DNA of 10,000 nucleotides from Stramonita haemastoma (GCA_030674155.1 CM060317.1:39917395-39927394); one strand, 5' to 3'. Counted from the stretch's first letter, positions 1 through 7,580 are shown. Notes: generated by a model from the letters alone, not told the origin. Numbers and translations: made by a program.

Positions 1-68
1 GAACACGTGGATTTTGAACTTGATCAATATTAGTTTATGGTAGGTAGTAATTGGTGGATCTAAAACAA

Positions 69-660
69 TGTACCACTTGTTTATCAGGAATATCTCAAGG
101 CTGCATCCTGGGTCCAAATCTGTTTTCTTCTCTGCATACATGACCAACCAGAGGGCGTGGAATCCATAACTTATCTCTATGCTGATGATGACACTGTTAC
201 AATGACTTCAGCAACAAAAAAATATCAACAACATCTTAGCATGCCACCTGAAAAAAGTAAACGAAATACACCATTCCACTTCCAACCTGCGCATATCGAG
301 GTGGTGACAGTTGTGGTTTATCAATCCTAACTGCAAACAGTACTGACACCAACCCGAAAACGTCTTCAAGAATAAGTACAGGTCTATATCACAGGACCTG
401 AACTGGGTCGACTATTTGTTGAGTCACCATCACAGCAAAGATCCAACTGACTTCTGGTGGGTTTGCTGCAATGAAACCTAAAGCAGCTGGAGTGCAACAT
501 TACAAGGCTCTGTTGACAATGCTGGACTGTGGAAAATTCTGTATGGGACTCACAATAATGACAGACTATAAACTACATCGATTTCAGTGATTAAGAAAAC
601 CCAGAGACCAGCAAGAATGTGGGTCATAGCCATACAGGACTTCAGGCCAATCTCAGACAG
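69..660 (+). pseudogene. Decayed LINE (non-LTR) reverse transcriptase fragment
   Basis: This is a broken piece of a LINE ORF2, whose reverse transcriptase copies element RNA into the genome. Three blocks survive in different frames. Frame 3 (81-116) reads LSGISQGCILGP, matching the family's SGVPQGSxLGP block. Frame 1 (166-198) reads ITYLYADDDTV, with YADD at 178-189 carrying the two catalytic aspartates. Frame 2 gives W-stop-QLWFINPNC (302-334), like the family's W...INPSKT block, and further on IKKTQRPARMW (about 590-622), like the Q..AAR block of the thumb region. The distance between the first two blocks (about 30 residues) is close to normal. At least two frameshifts and several stops (141-143, 305-307, 569-571) show it is dead. 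No endonuclease domain or 3' tail is recognised. The block order suits CR1, Jockey or I-like clades, but I cannot choose between them. Confidence 0.8.
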
Positions 661-768
661 GGAGCTTATATGTCTGTGGAGTTAGGCCAGGAACTTCTTC
701 ACTAGAAAAACAACAAGGTTTTACTTTCAGCTTTTGACAAACTCAATCACAGACTCCTGAACATCTAC

Positions 769-1028
769 GAGGGGTGCAGATTCTGTATATATATTCGTAC
801 CCCGGACCTGCGCGGCTGCAGGCCTTTGGCATGCTGCACATGTGCACACTGACACGTACATAAGCACTGACCACTGAGTCAGACAGAGCCTTATTTTTAC
901 CTGGGGAAGGTGAGGGCTAGCGGCTAGTGCAGCGTGCGTGGCATGGCAGTGAGCACATGTGCAGCCTACAACAGGGCTGCAGCGGCACAGGTCAGGGGTA
1001 CGAATATACAGGAAATCTTCACCATCTC
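769..1028. repeat. Imperfect inverted repeat (foldback or MITE-like element)
   Basis: The left arm (769-851) and the reverse complement of the right arm (947-1028) align over about 80 bp at roughly 80% identity by eye, with a 4-bp indel in a TATA stretch. The best-paired parts are CTGCACATGTGCACACTG (834-851), which has one mismatch to the opposite arm, and the TTCGTACCCC..GACCTG block. The spacer of about 95 bp may pair weakly further in. No protein is encoded. I found no convincing target-site duplication and no known MITE terminus. It could be a foldback element, two head-to-head copies of one short repeat, or a locus whose transcript folds into a long hairpin. Confidence 0.65.
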
Positions 1029-1045
1029 CTATATCCTGACGATAA

Positions 1046-1249
1046 AGAAGAAGGAGGAGGAGGAGGAGAAGAAAAAGAAGAGAGGAGGAGAGGAGGGGAG
1101 GAGGAGAGAAGAAGAGGAGGAGAAGCGAGGAGGAGTGGAGGAGGAGGAGGAGGAGAGGAAGAAGAAGGAGAGAGGAGGAGGAGGAGGAGGAGGAGGAAGA
1201 AGAAGAGAAGAAGAAGAGAAGAAGAAGAAAAGAAGAAGAAGACAGAAGC
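1046..1249 (+). repeat. Polypurine (GGA/GAA)n low-complexity tract
   Basis: About 200 bases contain essentially only A and G on the plus strand, built from interrupted GGA, GAA and GGAGA units. The open frames across it (Glu/Arg/Gly/Lys runs on plus, Ser/Leu/Pro runs on minus) are artefacts of the repeat. Polypurine tracts with mirror symmetry can form intramolecular triplex (H-DNA). That is a known property of such DNA and is not shown here. Confidence 0.95.
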
Positions 1250-1662
1250 CATCTTAGACTAACTCAGCCTCCTTTAACCTCCTATCTCATCAAATGTTCT
1301 ATGGCTGAGAAATAATTTTTCAATTTACCGGATGAATCTTTGAGTGGAGCAGTATCCCAGAAACTACTGTCACTACCGCATGTCTCCGTTCTTTAGTGTA
1401 AGAACTGGTTCCAGAAAGCGCCTGTCCATTTTCCTCAGCCAGCTAGTCATCACTGGGTCTGGCAGTGGACAAGACAATTTGGGGCTGGTCTGGTCCCCTG
1501 GGATTCTTCTTTTTTCAATTCAATCAGTTCAATTCAAATCTTTTTATCGCCCTCTGTTTAAAGGAAATTTGTTTTGCAGTGATTAAAATATAGATCTACT
1601 TAAACAATTAACGAGTACAGACATATAAATTTGAATGCACGTGATAAAAGGTGACATTTGCT

Positions 1663-1664
<2 letters not shown>
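1250..1664. other. Unassigned unique sequence
   Basis: About 415 bases between two simple repeats, AT-rich towards the right. The 80-residue open frame at 1344-1586 has no recognisable domain, and no splice or poly-A arrangement supports it. I see no RNA gene or transposon terminus. Confidence 0.5.
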
Positions 1665-1717
<53 letters not shown>

Positions 1718-1731
1718 ACACACACACACAC
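1665..1731 (+). repeat. (AC)n microsatellite
   Basis: About 33 AC units, interrupted once near 1716-1717 by a doubled C. Confidence 0.97.
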
Positions 1732-1866
1732 CTAGACAGCAACTATCGTTGTCGGTCCAATAAGCGAAAATGCGTAGCACTGCTGTTAAGTGCCTGACAA
1801 GTCAGGCCCAGCACACCAAACTTCGGCATGAGAAAGAATTGTTATCTTCAAAGTCTGAGAATGAAA

Positions 1867-2168
<302 letters not shown>

Positions 2169-2226
2169 TAGCCCATAATGAAGGGGAAAGTAAACAAAAC
2201 CATATCATCAAAAACATTCAAACAAG

Positions 2227-2251
2227 TATATATATATATAATATATATATA
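2227..2251. repeat. (TA)n short microsatellite
   Basis: A TATATA run with one AA phase break in the centre. It is self-complementary and could extrude as a small cruciform. Confidence 0.85.
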
Positions 2252-2312
2252 CAATCAACAATCTGAGTGACAACAGTGAATATGATGTTACAATCTCTCT
2301 TAGCTTGAAGAG

Positions 2313-2330
2313 AGCTAGAGAGATAGAGAT

Positions 2331-2369
<39 letters not shown>

Positions 2370-2371
2370 GA
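2313..2371 (+). repeat. (GATA/GA)-(GACA)n microsatellite
   Basis: AGAGATAGAGATAGAGAGA leads into about ten GACA units. It is the second GACA array within 250 bases of the one ending near 2160. Confidence 0.95.
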
Positions 2372-2470
2372 GTGGGGGGCACAAGGAAAGGCAGCTTACA
2401 AAGAGAAGGGTTGGCTTAAGGGTAAAGACAAAAGATAGACCATTTGCCATGCATTGACACAAGTGGATGA

Positions 2471-2720
2471 GGTGTGTGTGATGGGTGGTGTGATGGTAGT
2501 GAGTGTGTGTGAGTGGTGATGTGTGTGTGTGTGTGTGTGGTGCCGTGCGCGCGCACGATGTGTGAGGCCTGTAAATATGCATGCATGCATGTGTGTGTAT
2601 GTGTTGGCTCTCACATGTAGTGTGTGTCTCCTGCTTGTGTGTATGCATGCATTATGTGCGTGTCTTGTTTTAGGTGTCAGTGATATTACGTGCATGTCGT
2701 GCGTGGGTGTGGTGTGCGTG

Positions 2721-2756
<36 letters not shown>

Positions 2757-2797
2757 TGTGTGTGTGTGTGTGTTGTGTGTGTGTTGTGTGTGTGTGG
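2471..2797 (+). repeat. GT-rich region with two (GT)n arrays, GC palindrome and ATGC repeat
   Basis: Degenerate GT-rich DNA contains (GT)n at 2521-2539, the 14-bp perfect palindrome CGTGCGCGCGCACG at 2544-2557, (ATGC)n at 2577-2591, and a long (GT)n with AT and TT interruptions at 2722-2797. Short GACA units follow at 2800-2825. Alternating purine-pyrimidine DNA of this kind favours the Z form. The Cys/Val and His/Thr open frames across it are not genes. Confidence 0.93.
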
Positions 2798-2825
2798 GAC
2801 AGGACAGACAGAACCCTGAGACAGG

Positions 2826-3190
2826 CAAAAAGATTTAATGGATGAAAAGGGGGGCAAAACACTGCTTTCACTGACCTGGAAGTACCATGAAAACCATATC
2901 ACTGGCTGGCATTTTGGGCAGGTTACAAGTCACCAGTCAAACTTTCTTTTCAGCTGACACTATTACAAACACTTCCGTAGATTTTTGCTTCCAAATTGGT
3001 TTCCCAGAGACCACGCAAATAATGCTGGCCAGGACATTGGACTGTCCACAGAAAATGTTTCTTCTCCCAAAAAGAGAAAGTATATGACTCACTTTACATG
3101 AAAGCACACACACGAACTTTTCCAACTAATACGTAGATCTAGTCACACACTGGTTATGAAATTACTCCATCAAATTCATCTTCACAATCC
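2826..3190. other. Unassigned unique sequence
   Basis: Moderately complex sequence without simple repeats. Overlapping open frames of about 62 to 66 codons occur on both strands (2887-3087 plus, 2937-3125 minus). Neither has a recognisable domain, and neither has an acceptor-donor pair that supports an exon. Confidence 0.45.
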
Positions 3191-3523
3191 ATCACCTGCA
3201 GAAGAAAAAATACATGTCGTCTGCTCCTCTTGTGTGGGTCAGTGCACTAGTGGTGACGTCACGTGAACTGACACAGTACTGGGCCGTTTCCCCCTCCCCT
3301 GTCTCCACTGTGAATCCTCGGCCATTGCCCAGCCACAAAGGTCAACCCTCCGCCCCAGACATAGTCAGTCTAGCTGTGTCGGGAGGGAGTGAGGGGGAGA
3401 AAATGGAGGAGTCACCACCACCCCTCCTCTACCTACTCCTGGTTGTAAAAGGCTGTCGTCTGTTGATAACACATGGTTGGGGGGTGAGTTAGGCTAGAAG
3501 AGGACGGAGGGGGGTGGGGAGGT
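3191..3523. other. GC-richer unassigned segment with CRE/E-box overlap
   Basis: This segment is richer in GC and in C or G runs than its surroundings. It contains a perfect cAMP-response palindrome TGACGTCA (3254-3261) overlapping an E-box CACGTG (3260-3265). The 92-residue plus frame at 3214-3492 lacks a known motif. Runs of G at 3479-3484 and 3509-3521 are notable. It could be a regulatory or transcribed region, but the sequence alone does not decide that. Confidence 0.35.
3254..3265. promoter_or_regulatory. Overlapping CRE and E-box palindromes
   Basis: TGACGTCA is the consensus CREB/ATF site. It shares its last two bases with CACGTG, the bHLH-zip (MYC/MAX/USF type) site. The 13-mer GTCACGTGAACTG at 3258-3270 recurs exactly at 3650-3662. 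Binding is not shown. Confidence 0.3.
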
Positions 3524-3659
3524 TTATAGCAGTTGTCGTCCTTTGTCTGCTCCAAAAATGTTGTCAAAATTCCTCCGCAGGAACACGATCCTGTCATTCA
3601 ACACTCCGATAAAATACATCCCTGACACTTGTACGTTAGCCCGCCACAAGTCACGTGAA
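3524..3659 (-). CDS. Possible terminal coding exon, product unknown
   Basis: On the minus strand a candidate acceptor CACCAG ends at 3660, preceded by T/G-rich repeat DNA. After it the frame reads SRDLWRANVQVSGMYFIG, then a stretch including NDRIVFLRRNFDNIFGAD and KGRQLL, and ends at a TAA (3524-3526). The amino-acid mix is varied and looks protein-like, unlike the repeat-derived frames nearby. I do not recognise the protein. No upstream exon and no AATAAA downstream on the minus strand was found. The opposite strand is also open (3543-3731), and 45 codons can stay open by chance. Treat it as a candidate only. Confidence 0.22.
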
Positions 3660-3663
3660 CTGG

Positions 3664-3702
3664 TGACACACACACACAACACCACACACACACACACACG
3701 CA
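3664..3702 (+). repeat. (CA)n microsatellite
   Basis: CA units interrupted by AACACC near the middle. Confidence 0.92.
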
Positions 3703-4113
3703 CTGTATGCACTCCAACGTTATCATGGTAAAGTGAAGCTCTTGTACAGGTCTACGCTGTCTACGCGTGTATGTGGTGTGGGCTGTAAGCTAGAACTAGA
3801 AGTGACTGCTAGGCTACCACCACTGCCTTCAAAGTTCATGTGGAACACACGTGTAGGCTACACCAAAACAGCCGATGCTTTTTACCCTCCACAACACCCA
3901 GTTAAGTACTTGGCCCCATTCACCTGTCACAGGGCATCAACAGTGTACGCCAGCAAAATAACATCAATGGATTTTAAAAAAAAGAAAGAAAATAAAACAC
4001 ACCTACGGCCTACCTATCTTTTTATTGCCGTTTTATGTCCAGCCGCCTTTCACATACAGCTCTGCACTTCTATCTACACGGTCACTTTACCACTAAGCCA
4101 GTCACTTTAAGAA

Positions 4114-4116
<3 letters not shown>
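3703..4116. other. Unassigned unique sequence
   Basis: The 125-residue plus frame at 3733-4110 has no recognisable domain or codon pattern, and it crosses a run of A and AAAG (3970-3990). An AATAAA hexamer lies at about 3990-3995 on plus, and CAATAAAAAG at 4018-4027 on minus. Neither can be tied to a gene. Confidence 0.45.

Positions 4117-4164
<48 letters not shown>
4117..4164 (+). repeat. (CT)n microsatellite
   Basis: About 24 uninterrupted CT units. Confidence 0.97.
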
Positions 4165-4167
<3 letters not shown>

Positions 4168-4640
4168 CCTCCACACTGCACAAACACCTCAACATATAAC
4201 AGCAACAACTCATCTAGCCTAACGTTTCCAGTCTCAACCTGACAGGTAGCCTAGTATAGTGCAGCAGTACTGACTTCACGTTGAATGCACTAGTACATAC
4301 AGCCGACACAGCCTACATGGCTGTACACAAGCTGGCTGTTTACTAGGTGGTGTTTACACCCCTTTACTGTGTGTGTGTGTGTGTTTCCTATAGGCCTAGC
4401 CTAAGCCTCCAGTCTGGTGGCTGGCTAGCTGCCCAGGAGGCAGGCCAGACCATCAGCTGTGCGGGTCACACACACACAGGTCAGGTCAGAGACAGTCAGT
4501 CCTCAGCGAATCCTAGGTCACTCTGATGTGGTCTGCTTCACGTTCACTGCTCCAGCTGTTTGTTACATAGCCTTTGATGGAAAGGGTCTATAAAACTTTT
4601 TGTTTGAAAGGTATGGTAAACTACTTCTGCTTAAAGATCT
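4165..4640. other. Unassigned sequence with a small (GT) run
   Basis: Unique-looking sequence with a (GT) run of about eight units at 4369-4384 and several TAGCCT/AGGCCT words, such as TAGGCCTAGCCTAAGCCT near 4391. No gene, RNA or transposon end is recognised. Confidence 0.45.
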
Positions 4641-5110
4641 TATTTTTTGTCTATATTCTTTTCTCTTTTTTTTTTGTTTTCTTTATCCCATAATATGTTT
4701 CCAGCTGGGGCACAGGGGATTCTTGCAGGGGAAACATCTCCAACTCCCCCCCCCCCCTTAAAATGTTGTGCTCTGTCAGTGGATTTTAAAAAAAATGTTT
4801 CTTTGTTCTTTAGTGTGCTTTGTGTTGATGGTGTAGTTGATGTTTCTTTTTTATTTTTTGTTGTTGTTGGGGTTTGGGGTTTTTGGGGTTTTGTTTGTTT
4901 TTTTTGGGGGGGGGTTGTTGTTGGTTTTTATTTGGTTGTTTCTTGTTGGATTTTGTTTGACGATTTGTTTGTTGTTGCTGTTGTTTTGGGGGTACCGGGT
5001 GAGGTTTTTTGTTTTTGTTTTTTTGCATAACTCTCTTGTGTCACAGTTATTTTGTTCCGTTTTGTCTCCGTCTCCTTTTTCCTTGGTTCTTTCTTTATCC
5101 TTTTATTTTT
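4641..5110. other. T/G-rich low-complexity region with G-quadruplex motif
   Basis: The plus strand is almost entirely T and G, with runs of TTTTG and TGTTG. It contains C12 at 4746-4757 and four G tracts at 4869-4872, 4876-4879, 4885-4888 and 4906-4914, separated by 3, 5 and 17 bases. The hydrophobic Phe/Val/Leu/Trp-rich frames on plus and the Lys/Asn/Gln/Pro frame on minus follow from this composition and should not be read as membrane proteins. Confidence 0.85.
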
Positions 5111-5120
5111 CGAGAAGGGC

Positions 5121-5170
5121 GGTGTGTGTGTTGTGTGTGTGTGTGTGTGTGTTGTGTGTGTGTGTGGTGG

Positions 5171-5245
<75 letters not shown>

Positions 5246-5251
5246 AGCGTG

Positions 5252-5282
<31 letters not shown>

Positions 5283-5305
5283 TGTGTGTGAGTGTGTGTG
5301 TGTGT
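5121..5305 (+). repeat. Compound (GT)n-(CGTG)n-(GT)n microsatellite
   Basis: GT units flank a block of nine or ten CGTG/TGCG units (5170-5207), followed by more GT with GG and GA interruptions. The repeat lies between TTTTTCGAGAAG on the left and the 12-bp palindrome TTTCTCGAGAAA (5306-5317) on the right. The frames rich in Val/Cys/Arg or His/Thr/Ala are repeat artefacts. Confidence 0.96.
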
Positions 5306-5317
5306 TTTCTCGAGAAA

Positions 5318-5886
5318 TTGTTCATACATTATGGAAACTGGGCTCTTTCATTGGCACCTGTAATATCAGAAATTATATGAATTGCATCAAGTTGCTCTTT
5401 TTGCCTTTTTAATGTAAGTTTTGTGTGCAGGGCAGATATGTGTATTTTATGCTGTAGGATGTAGATATTTTATACAATTTTTTGTTCACTTAGTAGTTTG
5501 CTGATGTTACTGCTCGTTTGTTTTGCTTTGCTTTGTTTTGTTTGGGGCTCTGTGAAAAACGAAAAAGAAACAGTAAGAAAACCCACACATGATACACATG
5601 GTATGATTGTTTGCAGTCTGTTCTAGTAGCATCAACTCTTGTTTTCTCCTCCAGGTTCTCTTCTCCTGTTTGGAATTTTGCCCTTGGGGATGCTTTTTTT
5701 GGGGGGAGGGGGGGGGCTGTCAGTACAAATAGCATTGCCAGCTTCTGGAAATTCTGTGCTAGGAATTCCCTCTTTTCTACCCTTTTTCTTGTTTCTACCT
5801 TGTTCTTTTTCTTCCATCACTTTCTTGTCTATTTAAATCCCAAGGCCTTTAAATTATTAAATGATTACCATTCTCTCCATCCTTAG
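5318..5886. other. Unassigned AT-rich sequence with TTTG repeats and a T/G homopolymer junction
   Basis: Contains TTTG/TTTTG/CTTTG units at 5516-5546 and T7 running into G6-A-G9 at 5694-5716. The right end (about 5860-5886) is pyrimidine-rich and ends in CCTTAG, a possible 3' splice site. The small open frames on both strands at 5490-5886 have no recognisable domains. Confidence 0.45.
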
Positions 5887-6094
5887 TGGGATGTGCTGGG
5901 CCTGTCTTGTCAGACGCTAAGCGGCAGCACAACACGTCTTCGCTCATACAACAACAACAGTAGTTGCTGCCTGAGCGTTCGACAACGACGACGACGACGA
6001 AAAGAAGAAGAAGAAGAAATTTTTCTGGATACCGAAGACTTCGACCAGAATCTAATCTTTACTGCCATTTCAGTGCTGGGCCAGGGAAGGGCTG
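5887..6094 (+). other. Candidate internal exon or repeat fragment, undecided
   Basis: A pyrimidine tract ending CCTTAG stops at 5886, and CTG followed by GTGAGTAAGG begins a good 5' splice site at 6095. Between them one frame stays open for 69 codons and closes soon after on each side. It starts WDVLGLSCQTLSGSTTRL, has an RQRRRRRKEEEEE stretch from (CGA)n-(GAA)n repeats at 5985-6018, and ends EIFLDTEDFDQNLIFTAI plus SVLGQGRAG. The trinucleotide tract and the AGTTGCTGCC word before it also resemble the 3' end of a SINE. The segment also lies downstream of the minus-strand LINE remnant at 6194-6461 and may be part of its 3' region. No protein family is recognised. Confidence 0.25.
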
Positions 6095-6193
6095 GTGAGT
6101 AAGGGCTCACAACCTAGGATGATAAGTCTAAGAAGCAGTGCAGACCAACACCCTTGCCGGGCCGGAGCTATAAACTTTTTAAGGGTGGGCTGC

Positions 6194-6461
6194 AAACCTG
6201 AGCAGGCTTGGATCTTGGTTGAGTTGAAGACCAAGCAGTGTGAGCCACATATGTATGCACTTCGCAGAGACGCCCCACGCTAACACTTTCACCTTTATCT
6301 CGTAGTCTAGTGTACAGTTTTGGCACCACTGACCATTTTGCAACCAGCTTCCTCCACTCCTTGTGGTTCTCAGTTGTGTTTTTTTAGTAATGTTTTCCAC
6401 TCAAGGCCACTCCCACTTTCTGAAGGTGTCTTCTCATCGTTATCTCTGTCTGCCTCTTCAT
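6194..6461 (-). pseudogene. Decayed LINE ORF2 C-terminal fragment
   Basis: Read on minus from 6461, one frame gives MKRQTEITMRRHLQKVGVAL, then a stop near 6391, then NTTENHKEWRKLVAKWSVVP followed by KLYTRLRDK (6380 to 6294) and a tail to the stop near 6194. The pattern (R..T..MRR.L...GV.L...DR..WR.LV) is that of the extreme C-terminus of non-LTR retrotransposon ORF2 proteins, where a D/N-H/R-x-x-W-R-x-L-V motif is typical. I also recall WRKLV..SVVP in mollusc RTE-like elements, but could not check it. The internal stop and the loss of upstream domains show it is dead. It lies directly downstream, on the same strand, of the 6490-6693 SINE-like element. Confidence 0.6.
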
Positions 6462-6489
6462 TATTACACTTAAATAGCAATTTTCGAGG

Positions 6490-6693
6490 TTTTTTTTCAT
6501 TCTTCAGCTAGTGCCCCGAGTTTCACATTGTTGAGGATGTACGTATGCGACCGTTTTTTGCCCGCCATTAAGGCACTAAAGGTCTGCACTTAAGTTGACA
6601 TGCCAGACTCTGCGGAGATTCGAACCCACCAATTCATGGGCCCATAGGACTTAAAGTCGAACGGTCTTAACCACTTCGCTACAGGGTCCGTGG
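6490..6693 (-). mobile_element. tRNA-headed SINE-like element A
   Basis: On minus the head (6693 to about 6608) is tRNA-like. It has a box A-like GTAGCGAAGTGGTTAAGAC, an anticodon-arm-like TTCGACTTTAAGTCC and a box B GGTTCGAATC. The spacing between the boxes fits a class II (Leu/Ser-type) tRNA with a long variable arm. The presumed acceptor ends GGACCCT and AGAGTCT pair with one mismatch. The body continues to a conserved 3' domain (6569-6497) and a short A-rich tail (6496-6489). That 3' domain is shared with the plus-strand element near 8.9 kb, including the exact 17-mer AAAAACGGTCGCATACG. No clear target-site duplication was found, so the ends are approximate. Transcription by RNA polymerase III from boxes A and B is the expected mode. 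The copy is probably inactive. Confidence 0.75.
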
Positions 6694-6920
6694 AGAGAAT
6701 GGGTATTGAAATAAACTTAGGCCTATAGGGTTGTTTTTATGAGTAAGGAAATGCTCCCCCCTTGGTCACCCACCCCTACACCGCCTGCACCAACTGCTTG
6801 CCAGCAGGATTCCGGCTGCTTGTGATTACGTAAGTGGTATGCTTGAACTGCATCTCCAGAGGGACGAAAAAAGAGTTGTCAGTTTTGTTGCTATCAGTAG
6901 GATAAAAACCCTTGCACCAA
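6694..6920. other. Unassigned unique sequence
   Basis: A short stretch between the SINE-like element and a T/G homopolymer. No motif or gene is recognised. Confidence 0.4.
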
Positions 6921-6957
6921 TTTTTTTTTCTCTTTTTTTTTTTTTTGGGGGGGGGGG
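6921..6957 (+). repeat. T9-CTC-T14-G11 homopolymer junction
   Basis: T9 (6921-6929), then CTC, then T14 (6933-6946) passing directly into G11 (6947-6957). It is one of three Tn-to-Gn junctions in the window. Confidence 0.95.
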
Positions 6958-7461
6958 ATTACCTCCTTCGATATTATTCCTAAGTGAATGTCAACAGACC
7001 TGTCCACGTGTGGGTGACTCATTCTTTGACAGTAGCCACTGATGTCTGCATGCTCTGTCAGCAGTGTCCCTCCATTCCCTTCTGTCTTCAAGTCCTTTAC
7101 ATTTCATCTTTCGGCAACTCCGTCCACTTGGCTATGAATTACAGGCCATTGGCAAGAAAACCAAACGATCCCCCCCCCCCCCTCCACTTTTTATCGTTTT
7201 TGTAATTGAAGTAATTATATAGTTCAAAGATGAGCCCTATACAGCAAACTGAGGAAGATTGTTGTGGCGGACAGAGATAACCTACAGAACAAGCTGTACG
7301 GCCCACGAGAGGAGCTGGGAAGGACATGCCATTATTTCCCCCCTGACACATCTGACAGTGTAAAGGGAACGAGAGAAGAAGATTAATTAATATGTATCAC
7401 AGATCTAGTTCTTTACATGCGTTTGTCTTCCCATACTTTTTCCCCATGTCTGTTTCCATGG
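6958..7461. other. Unassigned sequence with C13 run
   Basis: Contains C13 at 7170-7182, an E-box CACGTG at 7005-7010 and an AP-1-like TGACTCA at 7014-7020. Open frames of 65 to 73 codons on both strands cross the homopolymers and have no recognisable domain. Confidence 0.4.
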
Positions 7462-7580
7462 TGTGACATGTGTCACATGTATAGGGTATGTTGAACTGCT
7501 TCACGTGTGACGTGTCAGTTGACAGCAAGAGCAGCCAAGGTCATGGAATGACGTCATTTATGACCTATGCAAGACGTCAT
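7462..7580. promoter_or_regulatory. Cluster of palindromic factor-site-like motifs
   Basis: Within 120 bp there is an inverted repeat TGTGACA-TG-TGTCACA (7462-7477), an E-box CACGTG (7502-7507), a perfect CRE TGACGTCA (7549-7556), a near-CRE GACGTCAT (7573-7580), and nuclear-receptor half-sites AGGTCA (7538-7543) and TGACCT (7561-7566) facing each other. This density is unusual for the window and suggests an enhancer or promoter. No transcript start or TATA box is evident. Confidence 0.35.

Noticed and set aside
927..1262. Open frames encoding Glu/Arg/Gly/Lys-rich proteins
   Set aside because: They are translations of the polypurine tract. Several frames on both strands stay open for the same reason.
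2208..2902. 146- and 168-residue minus-strand His/Thr-rich frames
   Set aside because: They read through degenerate CA/GT repeats, and no domain is present outside the repeats.
4647..5412. Hydrophobic frames of up to 191 residues resembling multi-pass membrane proteins
   Set aside because: Phe, Val, Leu, Trp and Gly codons follow automatically from T/G-rich DNA, and the frame continues into a GT microsatellite.
6608..6693. Functional tRNA on minus
   Set aside because: The anticodon stem has mismatches, the loop would give a TTA anticodon, and the sequence continues into a SINE 3' domain.
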